DNA of 64,000 nucleotides from an uncultured Pseudomonadota bacterium (GTDB taxonomy: Bacteria; Pseudomonadota; Gammaproteobacteria; Burkholderiales; Burkholderiaceae_C): the NCBI GenBank assembly GCA_945952465.1, contig CAMFIB010000001.1, forward strand, positions 1,302,001 to 1,366,000, in the 5' to 3' direction. Under the pieces are notes generated by a model, which searched no databases, was not told the DNA's origin, and worked only from the letters and a program-made list of their open reading frames with translations. Shown here in pieces: positions 1 to 8,502 of this stretch (positions are counted from its first letter, which is position 1; each line of letters starts with the position of its first letter). A program made the translations under genes and the position numbers.

Positions 1-2126
1 TCGCGGTGGTCTGCTTCATCTTCCTGTTCCACCTGCGCTCGGCGCTGGTCGCGATCATCTCTCTGCCCCTGGGCATCCTGGCGGCGTTCATCGTGATGCA
101 CTACCAGGGCGTCAACGCCAACATCATGTCGCTGGGGGGTATCGCGATCGCCATCGGTGCGATGGTCGACGCGGCGGTGGTGATGATCGAGAACGCCCAC
201 AAGCATCTGGAGCACTGGAGCCATGAGCACCCCGGCGAGGTGCTCGAAGGGCCGGCCCGGTGGCGGGTCATCGGTGACTCGGCGGCGGAGGTGGGGCCGG
301 CGTTGTTTTTCTCGCTGCTGATCATCACGCTGTCCTTCGTGCCTGTGTTCACGCTGGAAGCGCAGGAGGGACGCCTGTTCTCGCCGCTGGCGTTCACCAA
401 GACCTACGCCATGGCGGCTGCGGCCGGCCTGTCGGTGACCTTGATTCCGGTGCTCATGGGCTACCTGATCCGTGGCCGCATCCCCGATGAGAAAAACAAT
501 CCACTCAATCGCCTGTTGATCGCGGTCTACCGGCCGCTGCTCGACAGGGTGCTGCGCGCCCCAAAGCTCACGCTCGTGGTGGCGGTCGTGGTGCTGGCCA
601 CCAGCCTGTGGCCGCTGCAGCACATCGGCGGCGAGTTCATGCCGCGGCTGGACGAAGGTGACCTGCTGTACATGCCTTCGGCGCTGCCGGGACTGTCGGC
701 AGGAAAGGCGGGAGAGCTGCTGCAGCAGACCGACCGCCTGATCAAGACGGTGCCGGAGGTCGCGAGCGTCTACGGCAAGGCCGGCCGCGCGGAGAGCGCC
801 ACCGACCCCGCTCCGCTGGAGATGTTCGAGACGACGATCCAGTTCAAGCCGCGCGACCAGTGGCGCGCCGGCATGACGACCGACAAGCTGGTCGAGGAAC
901 TTGACCGCATCGTCAAGGTGCCGGGCCTGTCCAACATCTGGGTGCCGCCGATCCGCAACCGCATTGACATGCTGGCCACGGGCATCAAGAGCCCTGTGGG
1001 GGTTAAGGTCGCGGGCACCGACCTAGCAACCATCGATCGCATCACCGCAGAGATCGAACGCACGCTCAAGGACGTGCCCGGCGTCAGCAGCGCTTTGGCC
1101 GAGCGGCTCACGGGTGGGCGCTATGTGGATGTGAACATCCGGCGCGACGATGCGGCCCGCTACGGCCTGAACATCGCCGACGTGCAGTCGGTGGTCTCGT
1201 CCGCCGTGGGCGGCGAGAACATCGGCGAGACGGTGGAAGGCCTGCAGCGCTTCCCGATCAACCTGCGCTACCCGCGCGAGATGCGCGATTCGCTGGAAAA
1301 ACTGCGCTCCCTGCCCGTCGTGACCGAGCGCGGCCAGCGCCTGGTGCTGTCCGACGTGGCCGACATCCGCATTGCCGACGGGCCGCCGATGCTGCGCAGC
1401 GAGAACGCGCGCCTGTCGGGCTGGGTGTACGTCGACATCCGGGACCGCGACCTGCGCTCCGCGGTGCAGGACATGCAGCAGGCCGTGGCCAAGCAGGTAA
1501 AGCTGCCGCCGGGCTACTCAATCTCCTGGTCGGGACAGTTCGAGTTCCTGGAGCGGGCCACCGCCAAGCTCAAGGTAGTGGTGCCCTTCACGCTGCTCAT
1601 CATCTTCGTGTTGCTGTACCTGACCTTCGGCGCGTTCGGTGAAGCGCTTCTGATCATGGCTGCGCTCCCATTCGCGCTGGTGGGCGGCATCTGGCTGCTG
1701 TACCTGCTGGGCTACAACCTGTCGATCGCGGGTGCGGTGGGCTTCATCGCACTGGCTGGCGTGTCCGCCGAATTCGGCGTGATCATGCTGCTGTACCTCA
1801 AGAACGCCTGGCAGGAGCGAGTCGGCCGCGGCACGACCAGCGAGGCCGATCTGCTGAATGCCATTCGCGAGGGCGCCGTGCTGCGCGTGCGGCCCAAAGC
1901 GATGACGGTGGCCGTCATCCTGGCCGGCCTGCTGCCGATCATGTGGGGCACGGGCACCGGCTCCGAGGTGATGCAGCGCATCGCCGCGCCGATGGTGGGA
2001 GGGATGGTCACGGCCCCGTTGCTGTCGATGTTCGTCATTCCCGCGGCCTACCTGTTGATGCGGCGGCCGCGCGAGCGCAAGGCATCGCGGCGGATGTTCT
2101 GGAGGCGTCGTCATGCGGCCACTTGA
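1..2126 (+). CDS. cusA: CusA-type heavy-metal RND efflux pump, C-terminal 707 residues (5' end outside window)
   Basis: This is the inner-membrane proton-driven pump of a CusCBA tripartite system that expels Cu(I)/Ag(I) from periplasm and cytoplasm. The reading frame is open from base 3; the family is about 1,045 aa, so roughly the first third is missing. The three methionines of the E. coli CusA copper site are all present, in the motifs LLYMPS, APLEM and NRIDM. The transmembrane relay residues are also kept: Asp in AIGAMVDAA, Glu in AEFGVIM and Lys in [10 protein letters not shown]. This pattern separates it from Zn/Co pumps such as CzcA. CusB and CusC genes are expected upstream. The next gene overlaps its 3' end by 14 bases. 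Confidence 0.95.
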   Translation, partial: AVVCFIFLFHLRSALVAIISLPLGILAAFIVMHYQGVNANIMSLGGIAIAIGAMVDAAVVMIENAHKHLEHWSHEHPGEVLEGPARWRVIGDSAAEVGPALFFSLLIITLSFVPVFTLEAQEGRLFSPLAFTKTYAMAAAAGLSVTLIPVLMGYLIRGRIPDEKNNPLNRLLIAVYRPLLDRVLRAPKLTLVVAVVVLATSLWPLQHIGGEFMPRLDEGDLLYMPSALPGLSAGKAGELLQQTDRLIKTVPEVASVYGKAGRAESATDPAPLEMFETTIQFKPRDQWRAGMTTDKLVEELDRIVKVPGLSNIWVPPIRNRIDMLATGIKSPVGVKVAGTDLATIDRITAEIERTLKDVPGVSSALAERLTGGRYVDVNIRRDDAARYGLNIADVQSVVSSAVGGENIGETVEGLQRFPINLRYPREMRDSLEKLRSLPVVTERGQRLVLSDVADIRIADGPPMLRSENARLSGWVYVDIRDRDLRSAVQDMQQAVAKQVKLPPGYSISWSGQFEFLERATAKLKVVVPFTLLIIFVLLYLTFGAFGEALLIMAALPFALVGGIWLLYLLGYNLSIAGAVGFIALAGVSAEFGVIMLLYLKNAWQERVGRGTTSEADLLNAIREGAVLRVRPKAMTVAVILAGLLPIMWGTGTGSEVMQRIAAPMVGGMVTAPLLSMFVIPAAYLLMRRPRERKASRRMFWRRRHAAT

Positions 2127-2490
2127 ACGCTCCGGTGGCGGCCGCGCATGGGGTGCGGCGGTGCTTTGCCTGTCGCTGCTGCTGGGCACAGCGACACGCG
2201 CTGCCGTTTCCGCCCAGGAGATTCAGCACGCCGGCCCGGTGATGACGGCAATGGTGGCCTCGCGCCCGTTGCCCAGCAGCGCCGACGATTGCCAGGTATG
2301 CCCGGCTTGTGCCATCGCACCGGCACCAGCGGCTCACGCATTCACCGGCGAAGGCGAAGCGCGAGAGCAGGCTCCGGTGGCCTGGCTCGCGCTTGCGACG
2401 GTGGCGCCGGCGCCGACCTGGTTCTTTGATGCGGGAGGCGGTCGACTGCGATGGCCTGTACGCCTAGCGTTCTGCCGGTGGCTGGATTGA
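2113..2490 (+). CDS. small exported Cys-containing protein of the cus cluster, unknown function
   Basis: A 125-aa protein with an N-terminal hydrophobic segment (about residues 13-30) that looks like a signal peptide or anchor. It has a short CQVCPAC motif near residue 60 that could bind a soft metal. A GGAGG box at 2101-2105 lies seven bases before the ATG and the gene overlaps the end of cusA, so it is translationally coupled to the pump. I do not recognise a named family. The position and the cysteine motif suggest a periplasmic accessory of copper/silver export; that is inference. Confidence 0.6.
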   Translation: MRPLERSGGGRAWGAAVLCLSLLLGTATRAAVSAQEIQHAGPVMTAMVASRPLPSSADDCQVCPACAIAPAPAAHAFTGEGEAREQAPVAWLALATVAPAPTWFFDAGGGRLRWPVRLAFCRWLD

Positions 2491-2543
2491 TCCGATGAGG
2501 CTCCTCTCGGACTTTTTGGATCAACCAACCTTGGAAAACCATC

Positions 2544-2849
2544 ATGAAAAAATCACTGCTCCCCCTCATCGCCGCCCTGGCGCTGGGCGCTTCTCTGCCT
2601 GCACTGGCCGGCCCCGACTTCCAGGCCATCGAGAAGGCACGCGCAGCCAAACAGGCGGCAGCAGCATCGCAAACGGCCAGTACCACCCGAGTCGACGGCA
2701 CCACAGGTCAGCGGGTGAACTGCCCGACCGACCCGCTGGTGCTGCCGCTGGATCACGGCCCGCGTGCCCAAACGACGCCTGGAGAAAACCGGATGCGCAA
2801 GGCGCGTTACGAGGCCCAGGTCAAGGCATGCACGAACCCCGGGTCGTGA
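2544..2849 (+). CDS. small periplasmic protein of the metal-resistance cluster, unknown function
   Basis: A 101-aa protein with a classical signal peptide: MKK, a Leu/Ala-rich core, and likely cleavage after ALA near residue 22. The mature part is short, Ala/Gln/Lys-rich (EKARAAKQAAAASQ) and carries two cysteines (VNCPTD, KACTNP). No enzymatic motif is visible. It lies 53 bases after the preceding small gene and is followed by a good intrinsic terminator, so it probably closes the cusA transcript. Function unknown; export together with the pump is the only supported statement. Confidence 0.65.
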   Translation: MKKSLLPLIAALALGASLPALAGPDFQAIEKARAAKQAAAASQTASTTRVDGTTGQRVNCPTDPLVLPLDHGPRAQTTPGENRMRKARYEAQVKACTNPGS

Positions 2850-2903
2850 GCACCAGCCCATGACTCTCCAACGCTGGCCATTCCCAGTGGCCGCGTTCCA
2901 TCC

Positions 2904-2933
2904 GGGGCCTGCCAGAAGGCCGGCCCCATTTTT
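2904..2933 (+). terminator. intrinsic terminator between the small periplasmic gene and cusF
   Basis: GGGGCCTGCC (2904-2913) pairs with GGCCGGCCCC (2918-2927) with one mismatch around an AGAA loop, followed by ATTTTTAA. This is a textbook rho-independent terminator. It ends only 24 bases before the cusF ATG, too close for a separate promoter downstream, so cusF is either reached by read-through or has a promoter overlapping this region. Confidence 0.8.
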
Positions 2934-2957
2934 AAAGCTCAGAAAAGGAAATCCATC

Positions 2958-3395
2958 ATGAAACTCGTCTCAACCGCAACGCTGATCGCCGCCTTGGCGT
3001 TTTCTGCTGCCACCTTCGCCCAATCCGGCGACATGGGCAGCATGAAGATGGAGGGTAAGGGCATGCAGGAGTGCATGGACATGAAGGGGATGAAGGGCAT
3101 GGACATGAAGGACATGGATGCCAAGAAGTGCCAGGACATGATGAAAGGCATGGACGCCAAAGGCACCGCCAAGTCCGCGGCCCATGAGGCCGATGCCGTG
3201 GTGAAGGAATTTGACGCGGTCCAGGGCAAGGTCACCCTTGCGCATGGCCCCGTCAAGAGCCTGGGGTGGCCCGCGATGACCATGGCGTTTGGCGTCAAGG
3301 ACAAGGCCCTGTACGACAAACTCGCCGTGGGCGCGAAAGTCCACGTCGGGTTCAAGAAAGAGGGTGACGGCTACGTCGTGACCTCGGTCAAATAA
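2958..3395 (+). CDS. cusF: CusF-like periplasmic Cu(I)/Ag(I) chaperone with Met-rich N-terminal extension
   Basis: The 145-aa precursor has a signal peptide ending near AQS (residue 23). The C-terminal part (about residues 75-145) is the CusF OB fold with its copper ligands: a His in LAHGPV and the Trp-Met-Met cluster GWPAMTMAF. Unlike E. coli CusF (about 110 aa with signal) it carries about 45 extra residues dominated by M-x-M and MKGMD repeats with two Cys, likely extra soft-metal sites. It presumably hands metal to the CusB/CusA complex. The Shine-Dalgarno box is AAGGAAA just before the ATG. Confidence 0.9.
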   Translation: MKLVSTATLIAALAFSAATFAQSGDMGSMKMEGKGMQECMDMKGMKGMDMKDMDAKKCQDMMKGMDAKGTAKSAAHEADAVVKEFDAVQGKVTLAHGPVKSLGWPAMTMAFGVKDKALYDKLAVGAKVHVGFKKEGDGYVVTSVK

Positions 3396-3860
3396 CGCGC
3401 CGCAGACGATGTGAGCCTGCGACTACGGTGAACGCGCACGCGTTTCGTAGTCGCATCCTTCCTGCAAATTGATCAAGGTGATCAGCATCGTCACCCAAGG
3501 CGTTTTTCTGTTTCACCGCAGATGCAGGGCGATCCCGGCCACTGGAGCATGGCCGGCCACGCTGTCGTGCTGCGCATTGAACCCCTGCGGGTTTCGCCCC
3601 ATGCGGGCTCTCATCGCTGACACCTCCGGCCCAACTTGCTGACCAGGGCCTGCGCGCTGCGCTTGCCAAGACCGGGTGTAGCTGGATGGTGGGGTGTGGC
3701 GGCTTGCTGTCTCCCCATGGTGCCACGGCGTTCGCGCCGTAAAGGGCGGCGCGCCATGGGCGCTTGCGGCCTGCGGCCGTCGTGCCCCTTGACGGCTTGC
3801 GCTGCGCCGTGACCCGCAGGGGCTGGGCAATTCCGCCCGGCATCCTTTCAGGAGTTCAGC
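3396..3860. other. 465-base intergenic stretch between cusF and DUF2958, structured and repetitive
   Basis: No convincing gene. It starts with the long hairpin at 3418-3455. From about 3555 to 3680 it carries a GC-rich segment resembling 4790-4945 (shared blocks include GCTGTCGTG, GACRCCTCCGGCC and GGGCCTGCGCGCT). The end, 3780-3860, is a C-rich leader running into the Shine-Dalgarno box of the DUF2958 gene. The border between metal cargo and ICE backbone probably lies here. Confidence 0.5.
3418..3455 (+). terminator. long hairpin after cusF, probable terminator
   Basis: TGCGACTACG (3418-3427) is exactly complementary to CGTAGTCGCA (3446-3455). The interval contains a second dyad, AACGCG-CA-CGCGTT (3431-3444), so almost the whole 38-base segment can fold into one stem. 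There is no U-run after it (TCCTTCC), so termination efficiency is uncertain and it may act in either direction. Confidence 0.5.
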
Positions 3861-4211
3861 ATGAACTACGCATTCATCACCGACGAGCAGCGTGCGCTGC
3901 TGCTGGCCAACGGCCGCGCATCCTTGGAGAACCCGGACTTCGATCCGGCGCCCGTAGTCAAGCTGTTCACGCCCGATGCGGGCGCGACCTGGCTGCTGAC
4001 CGAGATTGATCCCGACGACCACGACCACGTCTTTGGTCTTTGCGACCTGGGCCTGGGGATGCCGGAAATCGGCTGGGTCAGCCTGGGCGAGCTGGCAGCG
4101 GTGCGCGGGCGGCTGGGGTTGCCGATCGAGCGTGACCTGTCTTTCCGCGCCGAGAAGCGGTTGAGCGCCTATGCGCGCGATGCGCGCTTGGCCGGGCGGA
4201 TCGCTGTCTGA
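3861..4211 (+). CDS. DUF2958 family protein, copy 1
   Basis: A 116-aa acidic protein beginning MNYAFITDEQRALLLANG. The core VVKLFTPDAGATWLLTEIDP followed by FGLCDLGLGMPEIGWVSL is the DUF2958 signature common on conjugative plasmids and ICEs. A second copy lies at 12393-12740. The biochemical role is unknown; no catalytic motif is seen. A Shine-Dalgarno box (AGGAG, near 3850) precedes the ATG. It heads the backbone series DUF2958, unknown, DUF932, ParB. Confidence 0.85.
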   Translation: MNYAFITDEQRALLLANGRASLENPDFDPAPVVKLFTPDAGATWLLTEIDPDDHDHVFGLCDLGLGMPEIGWVSLGELAAVRGRLGLPIERDLSFRAEKRLSAYARDARLAGRIAV

Positions 4212-4221
4212 CCTGGCCTTG

Positions 4222-4241
4222 GGAGCGCCGCAAGGCGCTCC
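4222..4241 (+). terminator. hairpin after DUF2958 copy 1
   Basis: GGAGCGCC and GGCGCTCC form a perfect 8-bp stem closed by a GCAA tetraloop, followed by TTGTGCTTT. The next start codon is 36 bases away, so it could be a weak terminator or an attenuator reducing expression of the next gene. Confidence 0.5.
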
Positions 4242-4276
4242 TTGTGCTTTCTCGACCATCGAAGGAGATCAATGCC

Positions 4277-4555
4277 ATGAGCAGCCATCACGACTACATC
4301 ATCGAAATCACGGCGCAGCACGATGCGCTCAAGCCGTTCGCGCCGGAGAACGGCCAGCCCTTGCGCTTCAAGATCGGCGACGCGGTGATCTACACCAACG
4401 AGTACGGCGCACAGTTCCGGCGCCGCGTCACCGGGTTCTACCAGCCCACCGGGCTGTCGGGTCTGTACGCGCGCGGTGCGCGATACCTGCTGGACTCGTC
4501 ATCGCCGTGGATGCCGGTTGCGGAATCCAGCCTGCGTCCTGACGACTCGGCATGA
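4277..4555 (+). CDS. ICE backbone protein of unknown function, 92 aa
   Basis: I do not recognise a named family. The protein starts MSSHHDYIIEITAQHDALK, is soluble, and has a central segment FKIGDAVIYTNEYGAQF typical of a small beta-barrel-like fold, with no cysteines and no membrane segment. The ATG at 4277 is chosen because AAGGAG at 4262-4267 is well spaced; an upstream in-frame start at 4244 has no such site. It sits between DUF2958 and DUF932 genes, which often travel together on conjugative elements. Confidence 0.7.
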   Translation: MSSHHDYIIEITAQHDALKPFAPENGQPLRFKIGDAVIYTNEYGAQFRRRVTGFYQPTGLSGLYARGARYLLDSSSPWMPVAESSLRPDDSA

Positions 4556-5265
4556 TGCCTACGCGCCCCTGACGGGGCGCTGCGCGCTTCGCTTGCCTCC
4601 AGGGGAAAGCCCTGCGGGCTATCCCCGCCGCGCGATGCTTGGCACCCCTCAAAGACCGCCGAACCGGCTGCGCCGGATCGGCCAGACAACATCAGCCGCA
4701 GATCGACGATGCCTCGCGTTTGCTCATCCTGATCCAGTTGTTCATTCCACTTTGAAGGCTGGGCGTCCCCGGCCACCTGGGAGATAGCCGGTCGCGCTGT
4801 CGTGCGCGTGGCGCATCGAGCCGCCTGCGGCGTCTCGCCCCTTCGGGCTTCCATCGTTCCCTCGCTCCGCTCGGCTGACGCCTCCGGCCCGGCTTCCAGC
4901 TTCGGGCCTGCGCGCTTCGCTTGCCGTGCGGTCGGTGTGTAGGGACGGCCGTTGCCATGTCCAGCCGTCTTCCCTGACTTCATCACCTTCACCGCGACTG
5001 TAGCCCGCGGCTGTGTGCCGTCAAGGCGCGCAGGGCCGTGTCCTCGGCTGCGCCTGCGGGCCGCACCAACCCTGCGCTTGTCTCCTTGACGGCCCCCGTC
5101 CGCGCGCTCCTGACCGTCGCGGGCGATGAACTCAGGAAGGACGGTGGCAACAGGGCCAACCGGGTTCCTCGTGCCGACCGCACCGAACAGCCGAAAGGCT
5201 GGGCTCCGAATCTAGGAATCCGGTGTGCGGTTTTCTTCAACAGCCTTTTTGTTCAGGAGAACGAC
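4556..5265. other. 710-base intergenic stretch before the DUF932 gene, GC-rich repeats
   Basis: No supported gene. 4586-4684 is copy A of an intergenic repeat also found at 10441-10638 and 11661-11873, ending with a hairpin-forming CCGAACCGGCTGCGCCGG block. 4790-4945 resembles 3555-3680. 4980-5265 is a leader region to DUF932. Open frames running through it have poor composition and lack Shine-Dalgarno sites. The stretch may hold promoters or a small RNA; none can be assigned with confidence. Confidence 0.45.
4586..4684 (+). repeat. intergenic repeat, copy A
   Basis: This segment shares with copies B and C the order of blocks CGCTTGC-TCC, CCC-GCCGCGC, TGCTTGGC-CCC and ACCGCCGAACCGG followed by CGCCGGATCGGCC. 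The last part folds into a short CCGGC/GCCGG hairpin. It is shorter than B and C because the 5' half is missing. Confidence 0.65.
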
Positions 5266-6090
5266 ATGCTTGCAACCCGTTTCGCTTCCCACTCCCCGGC
5301 GCTGCGCAGCGGCTACCCGCTGTCCGATGACCAGATTCGCAGGGTGGCCCCGTCCATCTTCGCGGATGCACCGCATGAGAGCCGTTCCGAGCGGTACGCC
5401 TATATCCCCACCGCCGCCGTGCTGACCGAACTGCGCAAAGAGGGGTTTCAACCCTTCATGGTGACGCAGACCCGCGTGCGCGATGAAGGCAAGCGCGAGC
5501 ACACGAAACACATGCTGCGCCTGCGCCATGCCAGCCAGATCAACGGCGCGGAAGCTAACGAAATCGTGCTGCTGAACTCCCATGACGGCACGAGCAGCTA
5601 CCAGATGCTGGCCGGAATGTTCCGCTTCGTGTGCAGCAATGGGCTGGTGTGCGGTGACACCGTGGCCGATGTGCGCGTACCCCACAAAGGCAACGTGGCC
5701 GGGCACGTCATCGAAGGCGCTTATGAGGTGTTGAGCGGCTTCGAGCGGGTGAAGGAATCGCGCGACCTGATGCGCGGCATCACCTTGGACGATGGCGAAT
5801 CGGAGGTGTTCGCCCGTGCTGCGCTGGCGTTGAAGTACGACGACCCGGACAAGCCAGCGCCTGTCACCGAATCGCAAATTCTGATGCCGCGCCGCTTCGA
5901 CGACCGCCGCCCGGACTTGTGGAGCGTGTTCAACCGCACTCAAGAAAACCTCACCAAAGGCGGCCTGTCCGGGCGCAGCACCAACGGACGCAGGCAGCAG
6001 ACCCGCCCCGTGCAGGGCATTGATTCCGACATTCGGCTGAACCGTGCCCTGTGGCTGCTGGCCGATGGTATGCGCCAGCTTAAGGCTTGA
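5266..6090 (+). CDS. DUF932 plasmid/phage-type protein
   Basis: A 274-aa soluble protein of the DUF932 family, widespread on plasmids, ICEs and phages and of unproven function. The conserved middle reads LLNSHDGTSSYQMLAGMFRFVCSNGL, followed by HKGNVAGHVIEGAYEV, both typical of the family. The ATG at 5266 follows CAGGAGA at 5254-5260; earlier in-frame starts run into the repeat-rich leader. It is 64 bases upstream of the ParB-like gene and probably co-transcribed with it. Confidence 0.85.
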   Translation: MLATRFASHSPALRSGYPLSDDQIRRVAPSIFADAPHESRSERYAYIPTAAVLTELRKEGFQPFMVTQTRVRDEGKREHTKHMLRLRHASQINGAEANEIVLLNSHDGTSSYQMLAGMFRFVCSNGLVCGDTVADVRVPHKGNVAGHVIEGAYEVLSGFERVKESRDLMRGITLDDGESEVFARAALALKYDDPDKPAPVTESQILMPRRFDDRRPDLWSVFNRTQENLTKGGLSGRSTNGRRQQTRPVQGIDSDIRLNRALWLLADGMRQLKA

Positions 6091-6154
6091 ACCGTTCCCC
6101 CGCCGGAGGGGCGGTTCCCCTCCATTTCCTTGTTTCACTTATTGGAGATTCACC

Positions 6155-8218
6155 ATGAACGCCGTTACCACTACCGAAGCCCGCGCCGTCCACACCGCAG
6201 CCAGCAGCGCAGCGAACGTGCTGCAAGCCGCCGACCCGAGCAAGCACATGATTCTGGTTCCGCTGTCGCGGCTGGTGCTGCGCCCCACGGGCCGCAATGT
6301 GCGCAAGACCCCGCGCATGTCCATCCCCGAACTGGCCGCGAGCATCCAGCGCGTTGGCCTGCTGCAAAACCTGATCGTGATTCCCGCCGCTGATGGCGAG
6401 CATTACGAGGTGGTGGCCGGTGGCCGACGCCTTGCAGCCCTCAAGCTGCTGGCGAAGAAACACCGCATCGCCAAGGATTGGGAGGTGCCTTGCCTGCAGG
6501 TGGCCGATGGCACGGCCCGCACGGCCAGCCTCACCGAAAACGTGCAGCGCGAAGCCATGCACCCCGCAGATCAGTTTGAAGCGTTTGCGGCATTGGTGGC
6601 CGAGGGCCGGCCCATCGAGGACATTGCGGCGGATTTCTCCGTCACGCCGCTGGTGGTGCAGCGCCGCTTGAAGCTGGCGAATGTCTCGCCCCGCCTGATG
6701 GCCGACTATCGCGCCGATGCCGTGACGCTGGATCAGTTGATGGCGCTGTCCATCACCGACGACCACGCCGCGCAGGAGGCCGCGTTCTATGATGCGCCAC
6801 AGTGGCAGCGCAACCCGTCCAACTTGCGCGAGCGGCTGACCGAGCGCGAGATTGGGGCATCGCATCCGCTGGTGCGCTTTGTCGGGTTGGACACCTACGA
6901 GCAGGCAGGCGGAGGCATCCGCCGCGACCTGTTCGCGGAAGGCGATGCGGGCGTGTACCTCAACGATGCCGCTCTGCTGGAAACGCTGGTGCGCCAGAAG
7001 CTGGCGAGCATTGCCGACACAATCCGCACCGAGGGCTGGGCATGGGTGGATGCCACGCCGGGCGTGACCCATGCCGACCTGCACGCCTTTCAGCGTGCGC
7101 CGAGGGAGCGCCGCGCACCGGGCAAGCGCGACGCACAGCGCATCGAGAAGTTGCAGGCCAAGATGCAGGAAGTGGCCGAAGCCATTGATGCCGCGATGGA
7201 CGCCGACGACGAGGACAAGGCCGAAGCCTTGCAGGAAGAAGGCGAGCGCCTGGGCGAGCAGTTGCAGGCATTGGAGGATGGCTTGCTGGACTATGCCGCG
7301 AGCGTGAAGGCCGCAGCCGGTGCCATCGTCACCATCGACCGCAACGGCGAAGCCGTCATTCATCGCGGGTTGCTGCGCGAAGCCGAGGCCAAGGCGCTGC
7401 GCACGCTGGAGAAGCTGCGCCAAGGTTTTAGCGGCGCGGAAATCGAAGGCGACGACGACGGCGAAGATGCCGACGAAGCACCCAAGGCCGCAGCCATGTC
7501 CGACCGGCTGGCCCAACGCTTGAGCGCCCACCGCACCGCCGCGCTGCAAACCGAAGTCGCCCGGCATCCGCAGGTGGCGCTGGCGGCGCTGGTGCATGGC
7601 ATGGTGCAAACCATCTTGCAGGGCAGTCACTACGGCCACGATCTGCCGCTGGGGGTTCGCCTCACGGTGCAGGACAGGCTGGAAGGCATGGCCCCGGACT
7701 GGCCGGAATCGCCTGCTGCTGTGGCTCTGCACGAGGCGCAGCAGGCATGGGGCGAGAAGCTGCCCGAGGACAGCGCCGAACTGTTCGCTGCGCTGCTGGC
7801 GATGGAGCAAGGCGAACTGGTCAAGCTGCTGGCCGTGTGCGTGGCTTCGACGGTGGACGTGGTGACGCCGCGTGCCACGGTGCAGCAGCCGGGCGCGGAA
7901 CTAGCGCAGGCCGTGGGGCTGGACATGGCCGCGTGGTGGCAGCCGACTGCCGAGGGGTATTTCCGGCATGTTCCAAAGGCCGTGATTCTGCGAGCCGTGG
8001 GCGAGTACGCGCCCGAGCACGTCACCCGGTTGGCAAAGCTGAAGAAAGCCGACATTGCCAGCGAAGCCGAACGACTGGCCGATGGTACGGGCTGGATGCC
8101 CGCCATCTTCAAGGCCATAGGCTCGCAGGGAGCTGCGCAGGAGGAAGGCCCGGAACAGGACGCCCCGGAGGATGCCGAGGTAATGGCGGATGAACCCGCC
8201 GAGGCGCTGGCTGCTTGA
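6155..8218 (+). CDS. large ParB-family protein of the ICE backbone
   Basis: A 687-aa protein, about twice the size of chromosomal ParB. Residues about 30-130 are the ParB/Srx N-terminal domain with the family's box II-like motif VVAGGRRLAALKLL and box I-like LTENVQREAMHPADQFEAF. A KorB/ParB-type helix-turn-helix follows (IEDIAADFSVTPLVVQRRLKLA). Residues 315-430 are charged and probably coiled coil (KLQAKMQEVAEAIDAAMDADD), with an acidic linker DDDGEDADEAP. The C-terminal 250 residues are specific to ICE/plasmid homologues. It likely binds parS-like sites or DNA ends during maintenance of the excised element; that role is inferred. Confidence 0.88.
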   Translation: MNAVTTTEARAVHTAASSAANVLQAADPSKHMILVPLSRLVLRPTGRNVRKTPRMSIPELAASIQRVGLLQNLIVIPAADGEHYEVVAGGRRLAALKLLAKKHRIAKDWEVPCLQVADGTARTASLTENVQREAMHPADQFEAFAALVAEGRPIEDIAADFSVTPLVVQRRLKLANVSPRLMADYRADAVTLDQLMALSITDDHAAQEAAFYDAPQWQRNPSNLRERLTEREIGASHPLVRFVGLDTYEQAGGGIRRDLFAEGDAGVYLNDAALLETLVRQKLASIADTIRTEGWAWVDATPGVTHADLHAFQRAPRERRAPGKRDAQRIEKLQAKMQEVAEAIDAAMDADDEDKAEALQEEGERLGEQLQALEDGLLDYAASVKAAAGAIVTIDRNGEAVIHRGLLREAEAKALRTLEKLRQGFSGAEIEGDDDGEDADEAPKAAAMSDRLAQRLSAHRTAALQTEVARHPQVALAALVHGMVQTILQGSHYGHDLPLGVRLTVQDRLEGMAPDWPESPAAVALHEAQQAWGEKLPEDSAELFAALLAMEQGELVKLLAVCVASTVDVVTPRATVQQPGAELAQAVGLDMAAWWQPTAEGYFRHVPKAVILRAVGEYAPEHVTRLAKLKKADIASEAERLADGTGWMPAIFKAIGSQGAAQEEGPEQDAPEDAEVMADEPAEALAA

Positions 8219-8235
8219 CCCGCGCCAATGGCAAT

Positions 8236-8257
8236 CGCCCCGGCCTTGACCGGGGCG
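8236..8257 (+). terminator. short hairpin after the ParB-like gene
   Basis: CGCCCCGG (8236-8243) and CCGGGGCG (8250-8257) form a perfect 8-bp stem with a 6-base loop. No U-run follows and the next gene starts 25 bases on, so it is more likely an attenuator or mRNA-stabilising stem than a full stop. Confidence 0.4.
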
Positions 8258-8281
8258 CTTCGCTGGAAGGAGAACCGCCCC

Positions 8282-8491
8282 ATGACCCGCACCACGACCA
8301 GCCGCCCGCGCATGGAGGCGATCTACGCGCCCGGCACGGTGCGCGCCCGCCGCTGGCGCGGCGATGGCGACGTGTGCGGCTACCTCCCGCCCTCGGGCTG
8401 GACGACGCGCGCCGACCTCGCCGACATTCACCCCATCACGGGACGCGCCTTGCCGCGCGCCGTGTGGTGGCTCATCAAAACGAAGGAATAA
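8282..8491 (+). CDS. small ICE protein of unknown function, 69 aa
   Basis: A basic 69-aa protein (MTRTTTSRPRMEAIYAPGT) with several tryptophans; the segment RARRWRGDGDVCGYLPPSGW is Arg/Trp/Gly-rich. No known domain is recognised. A strong AAGGAG box (8267-8272) precedes the ATG with good spacing, and it lies 63 bases after the ParB-like gene in the same direction, which supports it as a real gene. Confidence 0.6.
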   Translation: MTRTTTSRPRMEAIYAPGTVRARRWRGDGDVCGYLPPSGWTTRADLADIHPITGRALPRAVWWLIKTKE

Positions 8492-8502
8492 CCGCGATCA
8501 GC

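Noticed and set aside
6080..7810. 576-codon open frame on the minus strand opposite the ParB-like gene
   Set aside because: It is an antisense shadow of high-GC coding DNA: His/Gln/Arg-rich, no domain, and the plus-strand ParB-like protein has clear motifs and a ribosome-binding site.
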